Source: Posidonia oceanica (taxonomy: Eukaryota > Streptophyta > Magnoliopsida > Alismatales > Posidoniaceae). Taken from it: a DNA stretch of 64,000 nt. Below, in pieces: positions 24,206-35,389 of this stretch; within the stretch, counting starts at the first letter, position 1, and each line of letters starts with the position of its first letter. The notes under the pieces were generated by a model. That model did not search any database, was not told the origin of the DNA, and saw nothing but the letters and a program-made list of their open reading frames with translations. The DNA is taken from positions 153,089,501 to 153,153,500 of the forward strand of contig JAZBRS010000026.1 in NCBI GenBank assembly GCA_037176725.1, given 5' to 3'. A program made the translations under genes and the position numbers.

Positions 24206-25355
24206 GCGTTGGACGCTAGGGTGAGCCGCGTCCAACGTTGGATGCTGGTTCACCTAGCGTCCAACATGTATGTTAGTTGTAGTTTGTTGCCATGCCTACA
24301 TCATACATATTTTTGATGCTATGTTCTGATCCATGCTTGCTTAGAGATGCTTGGCCCTTATGGCAACCATGCTTAGGTTTGCTAGGTCTTTTTAAGTAGC
24401 ATGCTTTCATTTTCCAAGTTTTAATCTTTCATCTCTATGCATGCTTCCTTTTTATCTTGTCCTCTTGGATTAAATGCTTGCCATGCTTGCTGTGGATGTT
24501 TATTTTACTCTGGTATGCCTTGGTTTATCTGCATGCATGTAGGTGGGGTCAGAGTTGAGCTCCCCCTTTAGAACAGGTGAGTCTGCATGCTTGGGTCATT
24601 GGACGCCAGAGCCTTCAGTGTCCAACATTGGATGCTGCTGGCTCTAGCGTCCAACGTCCTGGCCCCTCATTCTTTTGTTTAAAGCTTGCATGTCATTCTG
24701 ATCTCCTTGCTTGCATGTCTTCTATGTTTATATGCATGTCTAGCCTCAGTAGCAATTGTTCTTTAATTTCTGTGGTTTATCTTGGCTATTTTATGCATGT
24801 TTTTTGTGTGTTGTGCCTCCCAGAGCGTTGTACGCTGCTGGTGCTGGCATCCAACATTGGACACTGGCCTAGCTCGCGTCCAACACCTTGGTTGTGTCTC
24901 TGACCTGGCACAAGCTACAGGTAAGGTCTGATTGAATTTCTTTGTGATCCCATGTTTGCTTGCTTGCCCCATGCTCACCTCCAGTGGCCCAAATGCATGA
25001 TCCCTATTTTTTATTTGCCTTTTGTATGCTCCTTTCTCCCCTCTATCTTCTAATCTGTGTTGGACACCAGCCACTCTGGCGTCTAACGTTGGACACCTAG
25101 CCTACAGGCGTCCAACAACCTGCTTGCTTTAATCCTTGATTTTGGCTTGCTCCTTGCTCTGATCCCTCTTCTAATCTCCTGTTAGGTTAGTATTGCATGT
25201 TAGGCACCCATTTAGCTGCATATTTGCATCTGTATTGCATCCATATAGTTAGAATGCATTGTTTTTCAAAATTGCATGCTGTCTACCTCCAGCAGGCGTT
25301 GGAGGCCCGCAATGCTAGTGTCCAACATTGGACGCTGGTGTCACCAGCGTCCAAT
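24206..25355. repeat. Hairpin modules M3-M7, ~235-bp spacing
   Basis: There are five 58-60 bp modules: 24206-24265, 24598-24655, 24825-24884, 25057-25116 and 25296-25355. Each follows the plan GTTGGACGC-n-GCGTCCAAC-GTTGGACGC-n-GCGTCCAAC with variants. In M3 the outer arms GTTGGACGCTAGGGTGAGCC and GGTTCACCTAGCGTCCAAC also pair with each other. Starts are 392, 227, 232 and 239 bases apart. The sequence between modules is rich in CATGCTT and has no gene. Confidence 0.85.
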
Positions 25356-26319
25356 GCTTGCAGATGGCTGACTGCCATTCTAAAGCGCCGACTTCGCTTC
25401 GCTCGCTGTTTTCTGCATTTTTCTGCTTCTTCGACTTGCTGCGACCCCTATGCATGTTTCCCACCCCTCTGTTTTAGTTTTGCACCCCGCTTCGCACCGT
25501 TTTCCGCGTTTTGCCTCGTATTTCACGTCTTTGCCCTGTTTTCTGCATTTTGCATCGTTTCTCGCTCCGCTGCATAGTTTTCCGAACCCCTTTGCATCGT
25601 TTTCCTCTCTTTGCTTCGTTTTCCATGCCTCGCATTGTTTTCCGCATTTTCGCACCATTTTCCGCACCTACTTTTGCTTTATCGCTTGCATTGCTTGGTT
25701 TCCTCGCGGTTTTGCTTTATCGCTTGCATCTGCATATAGGGCTATGATGCTTACTGCTTAGGAGTTCTCACGAACCAGGGTCCACCCAGTTCAGAACACT
25801 AGTAGCGTGGCTGAGCACATAGATAGCACGTTTATTTCCAATGCATAGCAGGTAGGCATTTATGGCATTTAGGCATTAGGCTAGCAATTCCCTACATCAG
25901 CGCGAGATTGCCTAAGAAAGACCAACTCTCGGACGTATCGGGGTGCCTAACACCTTCCCCATGCGTAACAGGAGTCCTTGCCCTTTTTCTTGGCTCGCGT
26001 CAACCTTTCCTTTATCCTAGGCATGAGTCATAGCATAGCATAGCATAGCATAGTTTAGCTTAGCATTGCATCCCTTAGCCCCTTCTTGCATCCGATTTTG
26101 CATGTCTTTTCATGCTTTACCCCTAGTTTTCCTTGTCTTCCAATTCAATAGACCCGGTGGCGACTCCGAATTGTCTTATCATTTCTTTTCTTTTCTTTTG
26201 CCAGTGTTTCTGAGTCGAGTTTCTTCCCTTGGATCCAGTTGCATATAGTGAGCCTATTTTGATCGGTGCACGTAAGCTTTGGTGACGTGCATGGACGATC
26301 AGAATTCAGGATTACTACA

Positions 26320-26324
26320 AGGGG
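26320..26324. repeat. Solo LTR target duplication, right (AGGGG)
   Basis: AGGGG directly after ...GATTACTACA, partner of 22975-22979. The protease reading resumes within it. Confidence 0.88.
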
Positions 26325-26811
26325 CAACCCTAAATGTGTGTTCCTTAGATACATTTATTTAATTGGACCCATGGAAGCCCAGCTATGCCCAGCAGCCTTG
26401 ACGGTATCAGGATATGATAATCACAAGAAGATGGCCCAAGGTAAGGTCAATGTCAAGGTTGCCATTGGCCCAATAGAAACAGACACTAAGCTGATAGTAG
26501 TCGATGCACCTATCTCTTATCGACTCATTTTAGGGGGCCAATGGATCGAAGAAATCAGGATGGTCACCTCTCGACGCCACCACTGTATTAAATTTCCCCA
26601 CCAACGGAAAATAATCAAAGTCATGGGAGATGAGCCAATGGAAGCAGAGGCACACCTTGTGACAGTCCCAACCACCACACCAGCATTGGCACACACCCCC
26701 TCGAGGAAGGACTCAGTTGCTGTGGCCATGGATAGTGTTAAGCAGATCTTCACCCCTTGGAGCATAAATACAACCCACTGCAACTTCCTGGTACACATGA
26801 AAAAACCATGA
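26325..26811 (+). pseudogene. Tat-1 second protease domain (PR-B), C-terminal half
   Basis: Directly after the duplicated AGGGG the frame reads ATLNVCSLDTFI, the normal continuation of an aspartic protease after DTG. A one-base frameshift near 26350 then moves to a frame with LTVSGYDNHKKMAQGKVNVK, DAPISYRLILGGQWIEEI and HHCIKFPHQRKIIKVMGD, typical of the protease C-terminal flap and the Tat-specific tail. It stops at 26811. Confidence 0.8.
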
Positions 26812-27812
26812 GAGATCCTCCTTCGAATAGGCTACACACCTAGGAAAGGATTGGGCCGTCAGGAACAATGAATGAAAGATGCGCTCGAGACACCAAAAGA
26901 GCATAATGGCACGGGGCTAGGATACCCATGGCACTTATCAAAGGATCTCACCAAGTTGCTGACATGGTCGCTATCAAGTCACTTCATATCAATTGGGCTT
27001 CAGTTTAAGGATGGTTTAGTCCTAAAGGAGGTCGTTGACACATCAGAAAGTCCGAAAGAAGCAGCGCAAGTCTCTCCCCTCCATTCAGAAGGAGTCCCCG
27101 GCACCACTCACCAAGTCCCAGATGTCCTTCTCAACTCTCAAGAGATTCCCCGACCACCGGACATCCAAGCCAACAACTCATCTAGAACACTCACTAAAGA
27201 CTCTAAGTTAGAAGCCACCGACACAATTGACCTCGGACTTGACCACTCTCTTCAGCAACCTACGACCTTGTCCTTCTGAGCTAGAAGGGGCCAGGCCCAT
27301 CCACTAAAAGACAATGGTGAATCGCCTCCGCATGGGAGGCAACTCTAAGGGCAATCCCCCTAACTTTGTAAATAATTTCTTTCCTGCTTTTAGTTCTTGC
27401 ATTTTATTTTCGTACAATTTGCTTTTCAGTAATTTACTTCCTAGCATAGGTAATAAAGGGGAGGGTAATGGAGGACGTGGCTCGGACGGCATAACCGCCA
27501 CCATGTCCTCACAAAGAGTATCTAATAATTCTGTTGAGTGTGCAAGCCAAGCAAGAAGCGAGCTAATTACCCAAACAGTTAGAATCTGTCATTACACCAC
27601 GGCATTCCCGCAAGAACTAGCCACATCCCATGCGATCTTCTTAGTCAAAGAAGTGTCAAACACCACTGGTAAGAATATAGGGAACTATGAAGTCTACGAA
27701 TTGGTGGATACAGAAGAAGACCTAGATGAAGAAGAACCAATAGACCAAACCATTTTTGAAGAAATATGATGAATAGACTAAAGCTACTATTGAGGAGACA
27801 GAAGAAATCAAT
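26812..27812 (+). pseudogene. Tat-1 pol spacer between protease and reverse transcriptase
   Basis: Decayed coding spacer. An open frame at 26872-27279 contains a glycine-rich start (GTGLGYPWHLSKDL) and a Ser/Pro-rich, hydrophilic remainder. A second at 27314-27769 ends in an acidic tract (TEEDLDEEEPIDQ) that leads to RT, as in Ogre-like pol. Frames change several times. No catalytic domain is expected in this interval. Confidence 0.65.
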
Positions 27813-29226
27813 TTGGGAACTGAAGAAGACCCAAGGCCAGTTCGGATAAACTCTGGACTCAGCTCAGATGAACGAACTAGGATGATGGAACTACTCAAGA
27901 AGTATGTGAAAGTACTGGCCTTTTCCTACCAAGAAATGCCTAGGTTAGATTCGTTACTAGTGGAACATAGACTCCCCATCAAGCATGGTGTGAAGACAGC
28001 AAAGCAAAAGCTCTGACGTTTACGACCAGACCTTGCACTAAAAGTCAAAGAGGAGATAGACAAGCTACACAAAGCAAAGTTCATCAGGGTAGTAGTTTAT
28101 CCAGAGTGGATTGCTAACATAATCCCGGTCATGAAAAAGGATGGCAAAGTGCGAGTCTGCATCGATTATCGATATCTCAATGATGCCTGCCCAAAGGATG
28201 ATTTACCTCTATCGCACATCGACATCCTCATAGACAACACCGTTGACCATGAAATGCTCTCATTCATGGATGGTTTCTCAGGCTACAACAAGATCAAACT
28301 TGCAAAGGAAGACCAAGAGAAGACCTCATTTACAACTCCATGGGAGACCTATTGCTACGTAATCATGCCTTTTCAACTGAAGAATGCTGGAGCCACCTAC
28401 CAGAGGGCCATGATGGTAATCTTTCACAACATGATGCATGATTGCATGGAATGTTACATGGATGACCTGCTGGCGAAATAAAAACAAGGGAGGGACACTC
28501 TGAAGCCTTAGAAAGAATACTCCAAAGGGCAAACCAATATAACCTCAAAATGAACCCCACGAAGTGTGTCTTCGGAGTCACTGTCAGAAAGCTACTCGGT
28601 TTCATGGTAAGCAAGAGGGGAATAGAAGTAGATCCCACAAAGGTCAAAGTTATAACTGAGATGCCACCTCCAAAGAATGTCAAGGAACTCATAGGAAGGC
28701 TACAATTCATCCGAAGATTTATTTCCCAACACGCAGAGAAATGTAGACCGTTCTATGAGTTATTAAATGGCGGAACGAAGTTCAAATGGGATGAGGCCTG
28801 CCAAAAGGCATTCGATGATTTAAAACTCTACCTCCTCAATCCCCCGGTACTAACTGCACCAGTTCCCGAGAGGCTGCTCCTGCTCTATTTGGCTGTTACT
28901 GATAACTTTGTGGGGGTCATCCTAGCACAACACGATAAAACTGGGAGGAAAGAGAAAGCTATCTACTACCTAAGTAGAATATTTGTAGAATATGAGAGGA
29001 AGTATTCCCAGATTGAGAAACACTACTTTGCCCTAGTATGGGCCTCTCAAAAACTTAGGCACTACTTCCTAGTGTACAAAGTCTGCTACATAGCCAAGAT
29101 GGATCCTATCAAGTACATGTTCGAGAAGCCCGCACTGTCTAGAAGGTTAGCACGATGGCAGATACTCCTTACGGAATTCGACTTGCAATTCGTCACACAA
29201 AACAATCAAGAGGCAGGCAATTGCTG
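27813..29226 (+). pseudogene. Tat-1 reverse transcriptase and first RNase H
   Basis: The RT N-terminus is recognisable (SSDERTRMMELLKKYVKVLA, EHRLPIK). Next are VVVYPEWIANIIPVMKKDGK, VCIDYRYLNDACPKDD, MDGFSGYNKI, FTTPWETYCYVIMPFQLKNA and an intact YMDD (28455-28466). The connection (KCVFGVTVRKLLGFMVSKRG) and the RT-type RNase H follow: FKWDEACQKAFDDLK, YLAVTDNFVGVILAQHD, IYYLSRIFVEYERKYSQIEK. Breaks are a TGA after KQKL at 28014, a TAA after LLAK at 28479 and a frameshift before 28550. In the family RT copies the element RNA in virus-like particles and RNase H removes the template. Confidence 0.92.
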
Positions 29227-29830
29227 ATCAGCTCACTGGACAACTTGTATCAGAATACCAACCAATCCCAACTGATTTTCCAGACGAAGAGATCCTTGCG
29301 ATCAGTAGTGTCACACCGCTAGTCAGAGCACGAACCCTCCACTTCGATGGGGCACTCAACTCGTAAGGTGTTGGAATAGGGGCAACACTCCTTACTTTGG
29401 AAGGTGTCGTCATCCTTACGACCGTACAGTTAGGTTTCTTGGCAAGCAACAACATAGCAAAATATGAGGTCTTAATACTAGGGCTACGGATGGCTCTCGA
29501 TCTAGGGGCAAGGAGTCTAAAAATAGTGGGGGACTCACAGCTTGTCATTTGATAGGTCCTCAACAAGTACAAGACCCTCTCGCCAAAGCTTCAGGAGTAT
29601 CCCAACTTAGCACGAGCTTTATTGAAGAAATTTGACAAGGTAGTATATGTGCATGCACTCAGGGGCAACAACAACCTAGCGGATTCTCTGGCTTCACTTG
29701 CGTCATCATGCCCATTTAACCCTAAGGATGATGAACAACCCATTCTGGTACAAGAGATCAGTTCACCAACAGTGGAATCAACTGCAGAATGGGTCTGCGA
29801 ACTTAAGAATAAGTCGTGCCAGAAGAACAT
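29227..29830 (+). pseudogene. Tat-1 second RNase H (aRNH-like)
   Basis: After the first RNase H comes a separate one: TLHFDGALNS, GVGIGATLLTLEG, NNIAKYEVLILGLRMALDLG, IVGDSQLVI, KTLSPKLQEY and VVYVHALRGNNNLADSLASLA. These carry the catalytic pattern D...E...D...D. A second, archaeal-like RNase H downstream of the RT-linked one is a known hallmark of the Tat lineage, so this supports the classification. In-frame stops occur near 29365 and 29551, with a frame change around 29600. Confidence 0.85.
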
Positions 29831-29889
29831 GCTGCATGTTGAGGTATGCTATCAAGGAACCACAAAGGTAAATGATGATGGGAATCCAT

Positions 29890-31140
29890 GGTATTATGAC
29901 ATCATGAGGTACAATCAGGATGGCCCCTTTTCGCCGCTCGCTACTTCCAAGGACAGAAGCCCTAAGGAGGCTAACTACCATATACTACATGAGAGCTAAC
30001 ACACTATTTCAGAGAATTCCACTAGGGATTGAACTCCGATGTGTGGACGCATCAGAAGCAGCTGAAATCATTAAGGAGACACATGAAGGAGTTTACGGAG
30101 GCCACATCAACTCCCAATTCATGGCCAAAATAATTATCAGAAGTGGGTACTATTGGCCTATGATGGAAGCCAATTGCATAGATAAGGTTAAATGGTGCAA
30201 GAGTTGTCAAGTGCACGCCAACATGATTCACACTCCAGCCTCAGCACTCCACACATTGTCAACACCTTGGCCTTTCTCTATGTCGGCCTACGATGTGGTC
30301 GGGCTTATCCAACAAGGAAAAGGTAGCACATTCATCCTCACTGCAACTAAGTACTTTACCAAATGGGCCAAAGCAGAAGCGTTCGTAAATATCAAAGCCA
30401 CAACCCTATGTCGATTCATCCAAAGGAATATCATTGCTATGTTCGGGGTTCGCAAAGCCTTAATAGTAGACAACGGGTGAATTTTCATCTCGGAGGAGTT
30501 CATCAAGCTGTGCAAGAAGTTTGGTATCATTCTACACCACTCCTCCCCTTATTAACCACAAGGGAACGACCAAGCAAAAACTACTAATAAAACTTTAATT
30601 AAAATCATTAAAAAGATGGTAGAAGACACCAAGGGATCAGATTGGTCAGGTAAATTAGTTAATGCACTATGGGCTTACTGCACCACCATAAGAACGGCAA
30701 CGGGCCAAACACCTTATGCCTTGACTTTTGGAATGGAGGCAGTAGTCCCATATGAGATCTTGATCCCCTCATTAAGAGTTCAAATCTATAGAGAAATGTC
30801 TGTCGAGGAAAAGAGGCAGGCATTGTTGCTCCACTTGGAACTTCTTGATAAGAAACAGCTGGCAGCCGCCGAGTATGTGCGTGTCTACCAACAAAGAATA
30901 ACTAGGGCTTATCAAAAGATGGTAATCGAACGTAAATTCAACATAGGTGATTTAGTACTCAAAGAGGTGCTACCTTTCAATAAGCCACATCTAAAGGGAA
31001 TGCTGAAGCCAAACTGGGAAGGGCCTTACGTCGTGGTGGTTGCATAACTGGGCAATGCCTATCAACTGTCCCAAGATGGGACAAATCTTCCAGATCCTTG
31101 GAATGCATTGCACTTGAAAAAGTACTACCTTGATCAGCAT
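29890..31140 (+). pseudogene. Tat-1 integrase
   Basis: It has the HHCC zinc-binding part (ETHEGVYGGH ... CIDKVKWCKSCQ), then the catalytic core: the first Asp in MSAYDVVGLI, the second Asp in IVDNG followed by a TGA, and the third position in GNDQAKTTNKTLIK, where the conserved Glu is Lys (GAA to AAA type). The C-terminus has GQTPYALTFGMEAVVPYEI, FNIGDLVLKEV, GMLKPNWEGPYVV and a final NALHLKKYY. Integrase joins the element cDNA to target DNA with 5-bp duplications. This copy lacks the catalytic Glu and carries stops at 30478 and 30553. Confidence 0.9.
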
Positions 31141-32340
31141 GCCTATAGATAAAGGGGACCTAGGGCCTAACATTAAGCTGGAAGGAAGGTCATTCCCAAA
31201 GCCTATAGGAAGATGAATGGTTGAGGTGACCCATACTTAATTTGTCCTGTTCCCACACACACTGCATGGGGAGGTAAGAGAAAGGCGAGCTTAGAGCCTA
31301 GGAAAATCATAAAACCCGCTCACCCTGTATAGTGTGGCATCCTAGCATAAATCCGAGAAGGTAGTGATGGATGAGCGTACCAAAACAAACCAACCTATAA
31401 AGTGCATGAAAAGAGGGGAGAGCACGCAACTCGAGTATGCCATCATAGCATAAATCTGGAAGGTTGTGATGGGTAGGTACTCAAAATGGGAGTGAGAACA
31501 CAACCGATTAAGTGTGTTGTCATAGAGTAAATCTGGAAGGTAGTGACAGGTAGGCACTTACAAAGAAACAATAAGAGAGGGGAACCCAAAAGAAAAAAAG
31601 AGAAAAAAAGCAAAAGAAAAGGAAAAGAGGAAAAGACGAAGAAAAGAAGGTCGAAAGAAAGAAAGAAAACCCTAGGAATATCCAAGGCGCATTAGGACCA
31701 AATACTTGGCAAGTGGGGCCCAAACTAGAGTTGACGTTGAGGGTTTGTTGTACTTCGAGCCTCTCCTATCCTCTTTTCACATACAGGCAAAGAGTAAGCA
31801 GCCCTGGGTAGTCAAGGACCAAATAGGTTAGGGAATGACAAGCTGTTAAAGATTAGTGCATGGACCGAAAGTTCCTAAAAGGTGTAGGCATGATACAAGA
31901 GACACACCCACGATTGTAGGGTACACTCAGAATGGCTAAGGCAAACCGTAGGCTAAGACTTGAGATAGGTACTCATCCTTCTCTATTAAAAATAAAAAAA
32001 CCAAAAAAAATATAGAAAATCCAAAAAACAAAAAAAAATCCAAAAAAAAAATAAATAAATAGAAAATCTAAAAAACACCGAACAAAAAAAAAGAAAACCC
32101 AACGAAAAATCCAATCTAACAACTTAAGTGGTATTGTCTGGCTCATGATGCAACAACCAACTCACCCGGATTTGGAGTCAATGCTCTACTCAAGTGTGTC
32201 TCACGGCTTGGGTATGTTTTTTCAACAAAGGACACTGCCTCTACAATGATTTTTAGAGCATTCACGGATGTCTCACAATCGACATCTACTAGGCTCCGAT
32301 TTTTCATCTTTTTAGCTGAGGCCAAGACTAATTCCCTCTA
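31141..32340 (+). other. Tat-1 3' region with short repeats and A-rich tract
   Basis: Non-coding. Three imperfect repeats around AGCATAAATCYGGAAGGTAGTGA lie at ~31340-31390, 31440-31480 and 31520-31560. A purine-rich stretch follows (31570-31680), then a strongly A-rich tract (about 31980-32110, AAAATCCAAAAAA-like). The same motifs occur reversed at 38740-39560 in Tat-2, which shows that this is a conserved 3' part of the family. Confidence 0.75.
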
Positions 32341-32599
32341 CCTAATTTCAAAATATGAGAATAAATATTATTGATTAAAAGATTATTGTTTACAAGCAAA
32401 TATTACAATACTTTTCCTTGGCAAAAACAACTTAGTCAATCTCTCTAAAAGCCAGGAAAGCTACATCTATGATTACTAACGAGTGTTAAGAAGGTGTGCA
32501 AGTGGCTACACAATATCTCAAGTCATATAAAATTGGTACAAGGACAATTACAGGGGCATACCCCTGTGCCAAAAGAAAAGGAAAAAGACTCAAGGAGTT

Positions 32600-35369
32600 G
32601 ACTTGCCCCACCTTCATGCCCGCCATCTAGAGGCCTCAGAATAGGCTACGCCATTGAGGATGTCGCCGCTCAACCCTGACTCTGGTGTTGAGACCCTCTA
32701 AGAAAGGAGTGAAGCAACCCCAAGTGAGGAGAAGACTATGCTCTCTTGATCTGCTCAACCGATAGAACCCAGGAGTGCATCGAGACCATTGGAACTGCAG
32801 CGGTAGGTGCAGGCATTGGAGGAAGGACAACTACAGCAACTAACGCCTCAACCTGCGCCACCCGACCCTCTAACTCCTGGACCTGCTGTGCACGACAATC
32901 ACTCAACTACAATAAAGGCAAACAAGATTAGAGCAGTTTATCAAACAGTGAACAAATATATCAACAATGATTAGCATATGTAACTACAATTAAATTACCC
33001 TTCTCATGGAGTCAGCTTCAACCTAGGCTCTGGTCACCTCGGATGCCGACGTTGCAAGACGAGCCTCCAACTCCCGAACACGACTCTCTCACTCTTGCTC
33101 CAGCTTATGAAGGTGGTCCTGTAGCTCCTGAGTGTGCCCAAGTGCATCATCCAACTGACTCTAGGTAGGACTCGTGGTTGGAGGAGTCTGTATGAGCTTC
33201 ATCATCTCCTAAATCTGTCAAGTAAACAAGCACATCAACCGCCTGATATGTACATAAATTAATTAGAGAGGAAAAAGAGTACCTCCGTGTCACAGGCTCG
33301 GACCTCCTCGTCAAGTGTATCCTTGAATCAAGAAGAAGCTGGGTTTGGTGTATCAGTTGTAGCAGGCTCCCTACTAGTCGAAGCACCTCTGGCTTGCATG
33401 AAAACACGTAGTATTAATAGGCAATTTAAGCAAGGGGAGTGACTAACTAAGAAAAATTAAAAGGGACAAAGACTTACTCGTGCACGGAACTCATGCAACT
33501 AGGACAGCAGTGCATCTCACTCACGCACAAGCTCCTCAACCCTCAACGAAGCCTACCTTTGCTGCTCTGTCACAGCCTCGGTCATACCCTCTGTGGCAGC
33601 CATCTGCATGACAAAAAAAAGGAAGACTTATGTGAATAAAGGAAAAGAAGGATGAGCGATAACAAATAAACTACTCACCAACTCCTAGATCCTATAGTGG
33701 GCAGCCGCTAACTCCCTCTGTCGAGCCTTGACACTACCAGATGAGCTGAAGCCAATGCCCATCGGTAGGTTCGAGCAACCGTAAAAGAGCGAGCGGTGGA
33801 AGGAAATCAGTCGAGAGAATGGGGTGCTAAACCAAGTCCTCCACACAAGCTCAGTCTCTACTGTACCATTAGAAGGAGGAATGGAACCGTCAGAACGCCA
33901 GCTCTTGATCTGTGTAGCAAGCTGCTTAGAACCGTTTGGTTGACCTCCTCCCGCTAACCCTGAACGTCGGATTGACGAGTAGGGCTCCGGAACTATCTGC
34001 CTCAAACCAAATTGCCTCAAAGCCCGGCTCACCTGACTAAAACGGTAGAAAAAGGAGTAGTGGAGCTAGGACTCTCAAAAGAACAAGTGGGAACCCCACA
34101 CAACCGTCTCCTCAGAAATGTGCTTGTCTGTAGCATACAACCTCCATATCACTTGCAAGGCAATTCGGTTAGAACATAGGTATACTTTGCATAAGAAAGA
34201 GAAAATAGCAGAGACATGAGGGTTTACCCATTCCTCGGGGAGAATCTCTAGGAGGAACCAGCCCAAGTGTCGCATAGGCCTCACCCTCTCAAAAGCCAGC
34301 TATACGTTGCTCCATCGTCGAGCCCAAGGAAACTCAATAGGACCATCTGCTGGCTCGCCAAGTCGCAAATGGCGAAAGTGCTCATAAATCCATGCCTTCC
34401 ACGAGAGGAACCAATGTCAAATCAGATGCATGAGGTAAATAAAGGGTAAGCAACAAGCCAAAGGGCATCGCTAACCTAGAAGAGAGGGAGGCAACCAGAA
34501 AGAGATGAGTCCTCCTAGTAGAAAAAGACTCCAATCAAAGATGCAGATATGCCAGTACAGCTTAACCCCAAGAGTAGGAGCCAATCCAGTCAACGTCTAG
34601 GAGAAAGGGGGCAAAGCTCACTTGGATCATCTGGGAAGAAGTGCCAAAGAACAGTCAGAGAAAAAGGATGGAAAGGAAGACCCGTAGCTACTGATAGGCC
34701 ACAATCGGAATGCTGGCATCCAAGAGTAGCAGATCCACCAAGCACTGTGTCAACCACCTAACGTTGACACGAGTGTGGTACCGACCAAAGCGTGGTGGAC
34801 GCAGACCATAACAAGCCTCCAGAATGTCACCATAACAGAACTGCAAGTTTGCAACCACAGGCTTGCCAACAATCTGCAAAACGACATGCCTGACAACGTC
34901 CTCCAAAGTAATCATCATCTCTCCGACACACAAGATAAAGCTACCAGAGGCACTGTGAAATCTCTCAGTGAACGGAGCGAGTAGTCTGAAGTGAATCATG
35001 AAAGAACGGATCTTTTGGAAACTATGGATATGGGGTTTTGGAGGAGAAAACACTTTTTGCCTTGTTTTGCTTTCTTGACATCCCCTTTTGCTTGTATTCA
35101 ACTCCTCCACTCCACGGGTGATGAAGCCGATGTGATCGCCACTCTCGGTCTACTTGCGCTGGCCCTCGAGATGCCTTGGGGAGATAGATTGGTGTGGGTT
35201 CAGCTACCTTGGGATAACGCCAGCGTTGCCCAAGGATGCCTGTGCAAAGTGAGCTTCTTCTTCCTCTTCTTTTCCTTGCAAAAATATGAAAACATGCGGA
35301 GTAAATAGGTGTAGTAAATGGTTCAAAGCAAATTAAAGATTAACATAAGATAGAAGGAAAAATACTTAC
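32600..35369 (-). pseudogene. Plant mobile domain (PMD) gene carried antisense in Tat-1
   Basis: On the minus strand a frame at 35110-34688 reads LAPFTERFHSASGSFILCVGEMMITLEDVVRHV, in two parts with the signature of the plant mobile domain (PF10536; ERW...F.FPVGEMTITLEDV in relatives). Downstream, VSRALRQFGLRQIVPEPY (about 34040) matches the PMD C-terminal RQFG block. Further on lies a coiled-coil-like tail (ATEGMTEAVTEQQ...LRVEELV). Four GT-AG introns are visible on the minus strand: 35275-35369, 33604-33678, 33393-33477 and 33215-33292 (75-95 bp). Stops and frame changes break it. PMD proteins include MAIN/MAIL factors that act in silencing. Extra antisense ORFs between pol and the 3' LTR are known in Tat elements. 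Inference: a captured or carried gene, now dead. Confidence 0.78.
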
Positions 35370-35389
35370 CCGAGGGGTTTTATCCCCCC

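Larger units (their letters stand above)
22980..26319 (+). mobile_element. Solo Tat-family LTR (3.3 kb) inserted in the protease active site
   Basis: It begins TGTAGACACCCCATTCTG and ends GGATTACTACA. AGGGG flanks both sides (22975-22979 and 26320-26324). With no internal sequence it is a solo LTR left by recombination. It is the plus-oriented counterpart of the minus-strand LTRs elsewhere: the shared blocks read GGGTGCCTAACACCTTCCCC, GTAACAGGAGTCCTTGCCC and ACCCGGTGGCGACTCCGAA. It carries seven double-hairpin modules (23187-25355), a cysteine/phenylalanine-coding T-rich zone (25380-25720) that is not a gene, and an ATAGC repeat near 26035-26060. Confidence 0.92.

Noticed and set aside
25380..25750. 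Phe/Cys/Ala-rich frame (FASYFTSLPCF-type)
   Set aside because: It derives from TTTCCGCATTTTGC-like repeats within the solo LTR, and several frames are open at once.
31430..31730. Minus-strand Leu/Phe-rich frames resembling membrane segments
   Set aside because: They come from the purine-rich AAAGAAAAAAAG tract read on the other strand.
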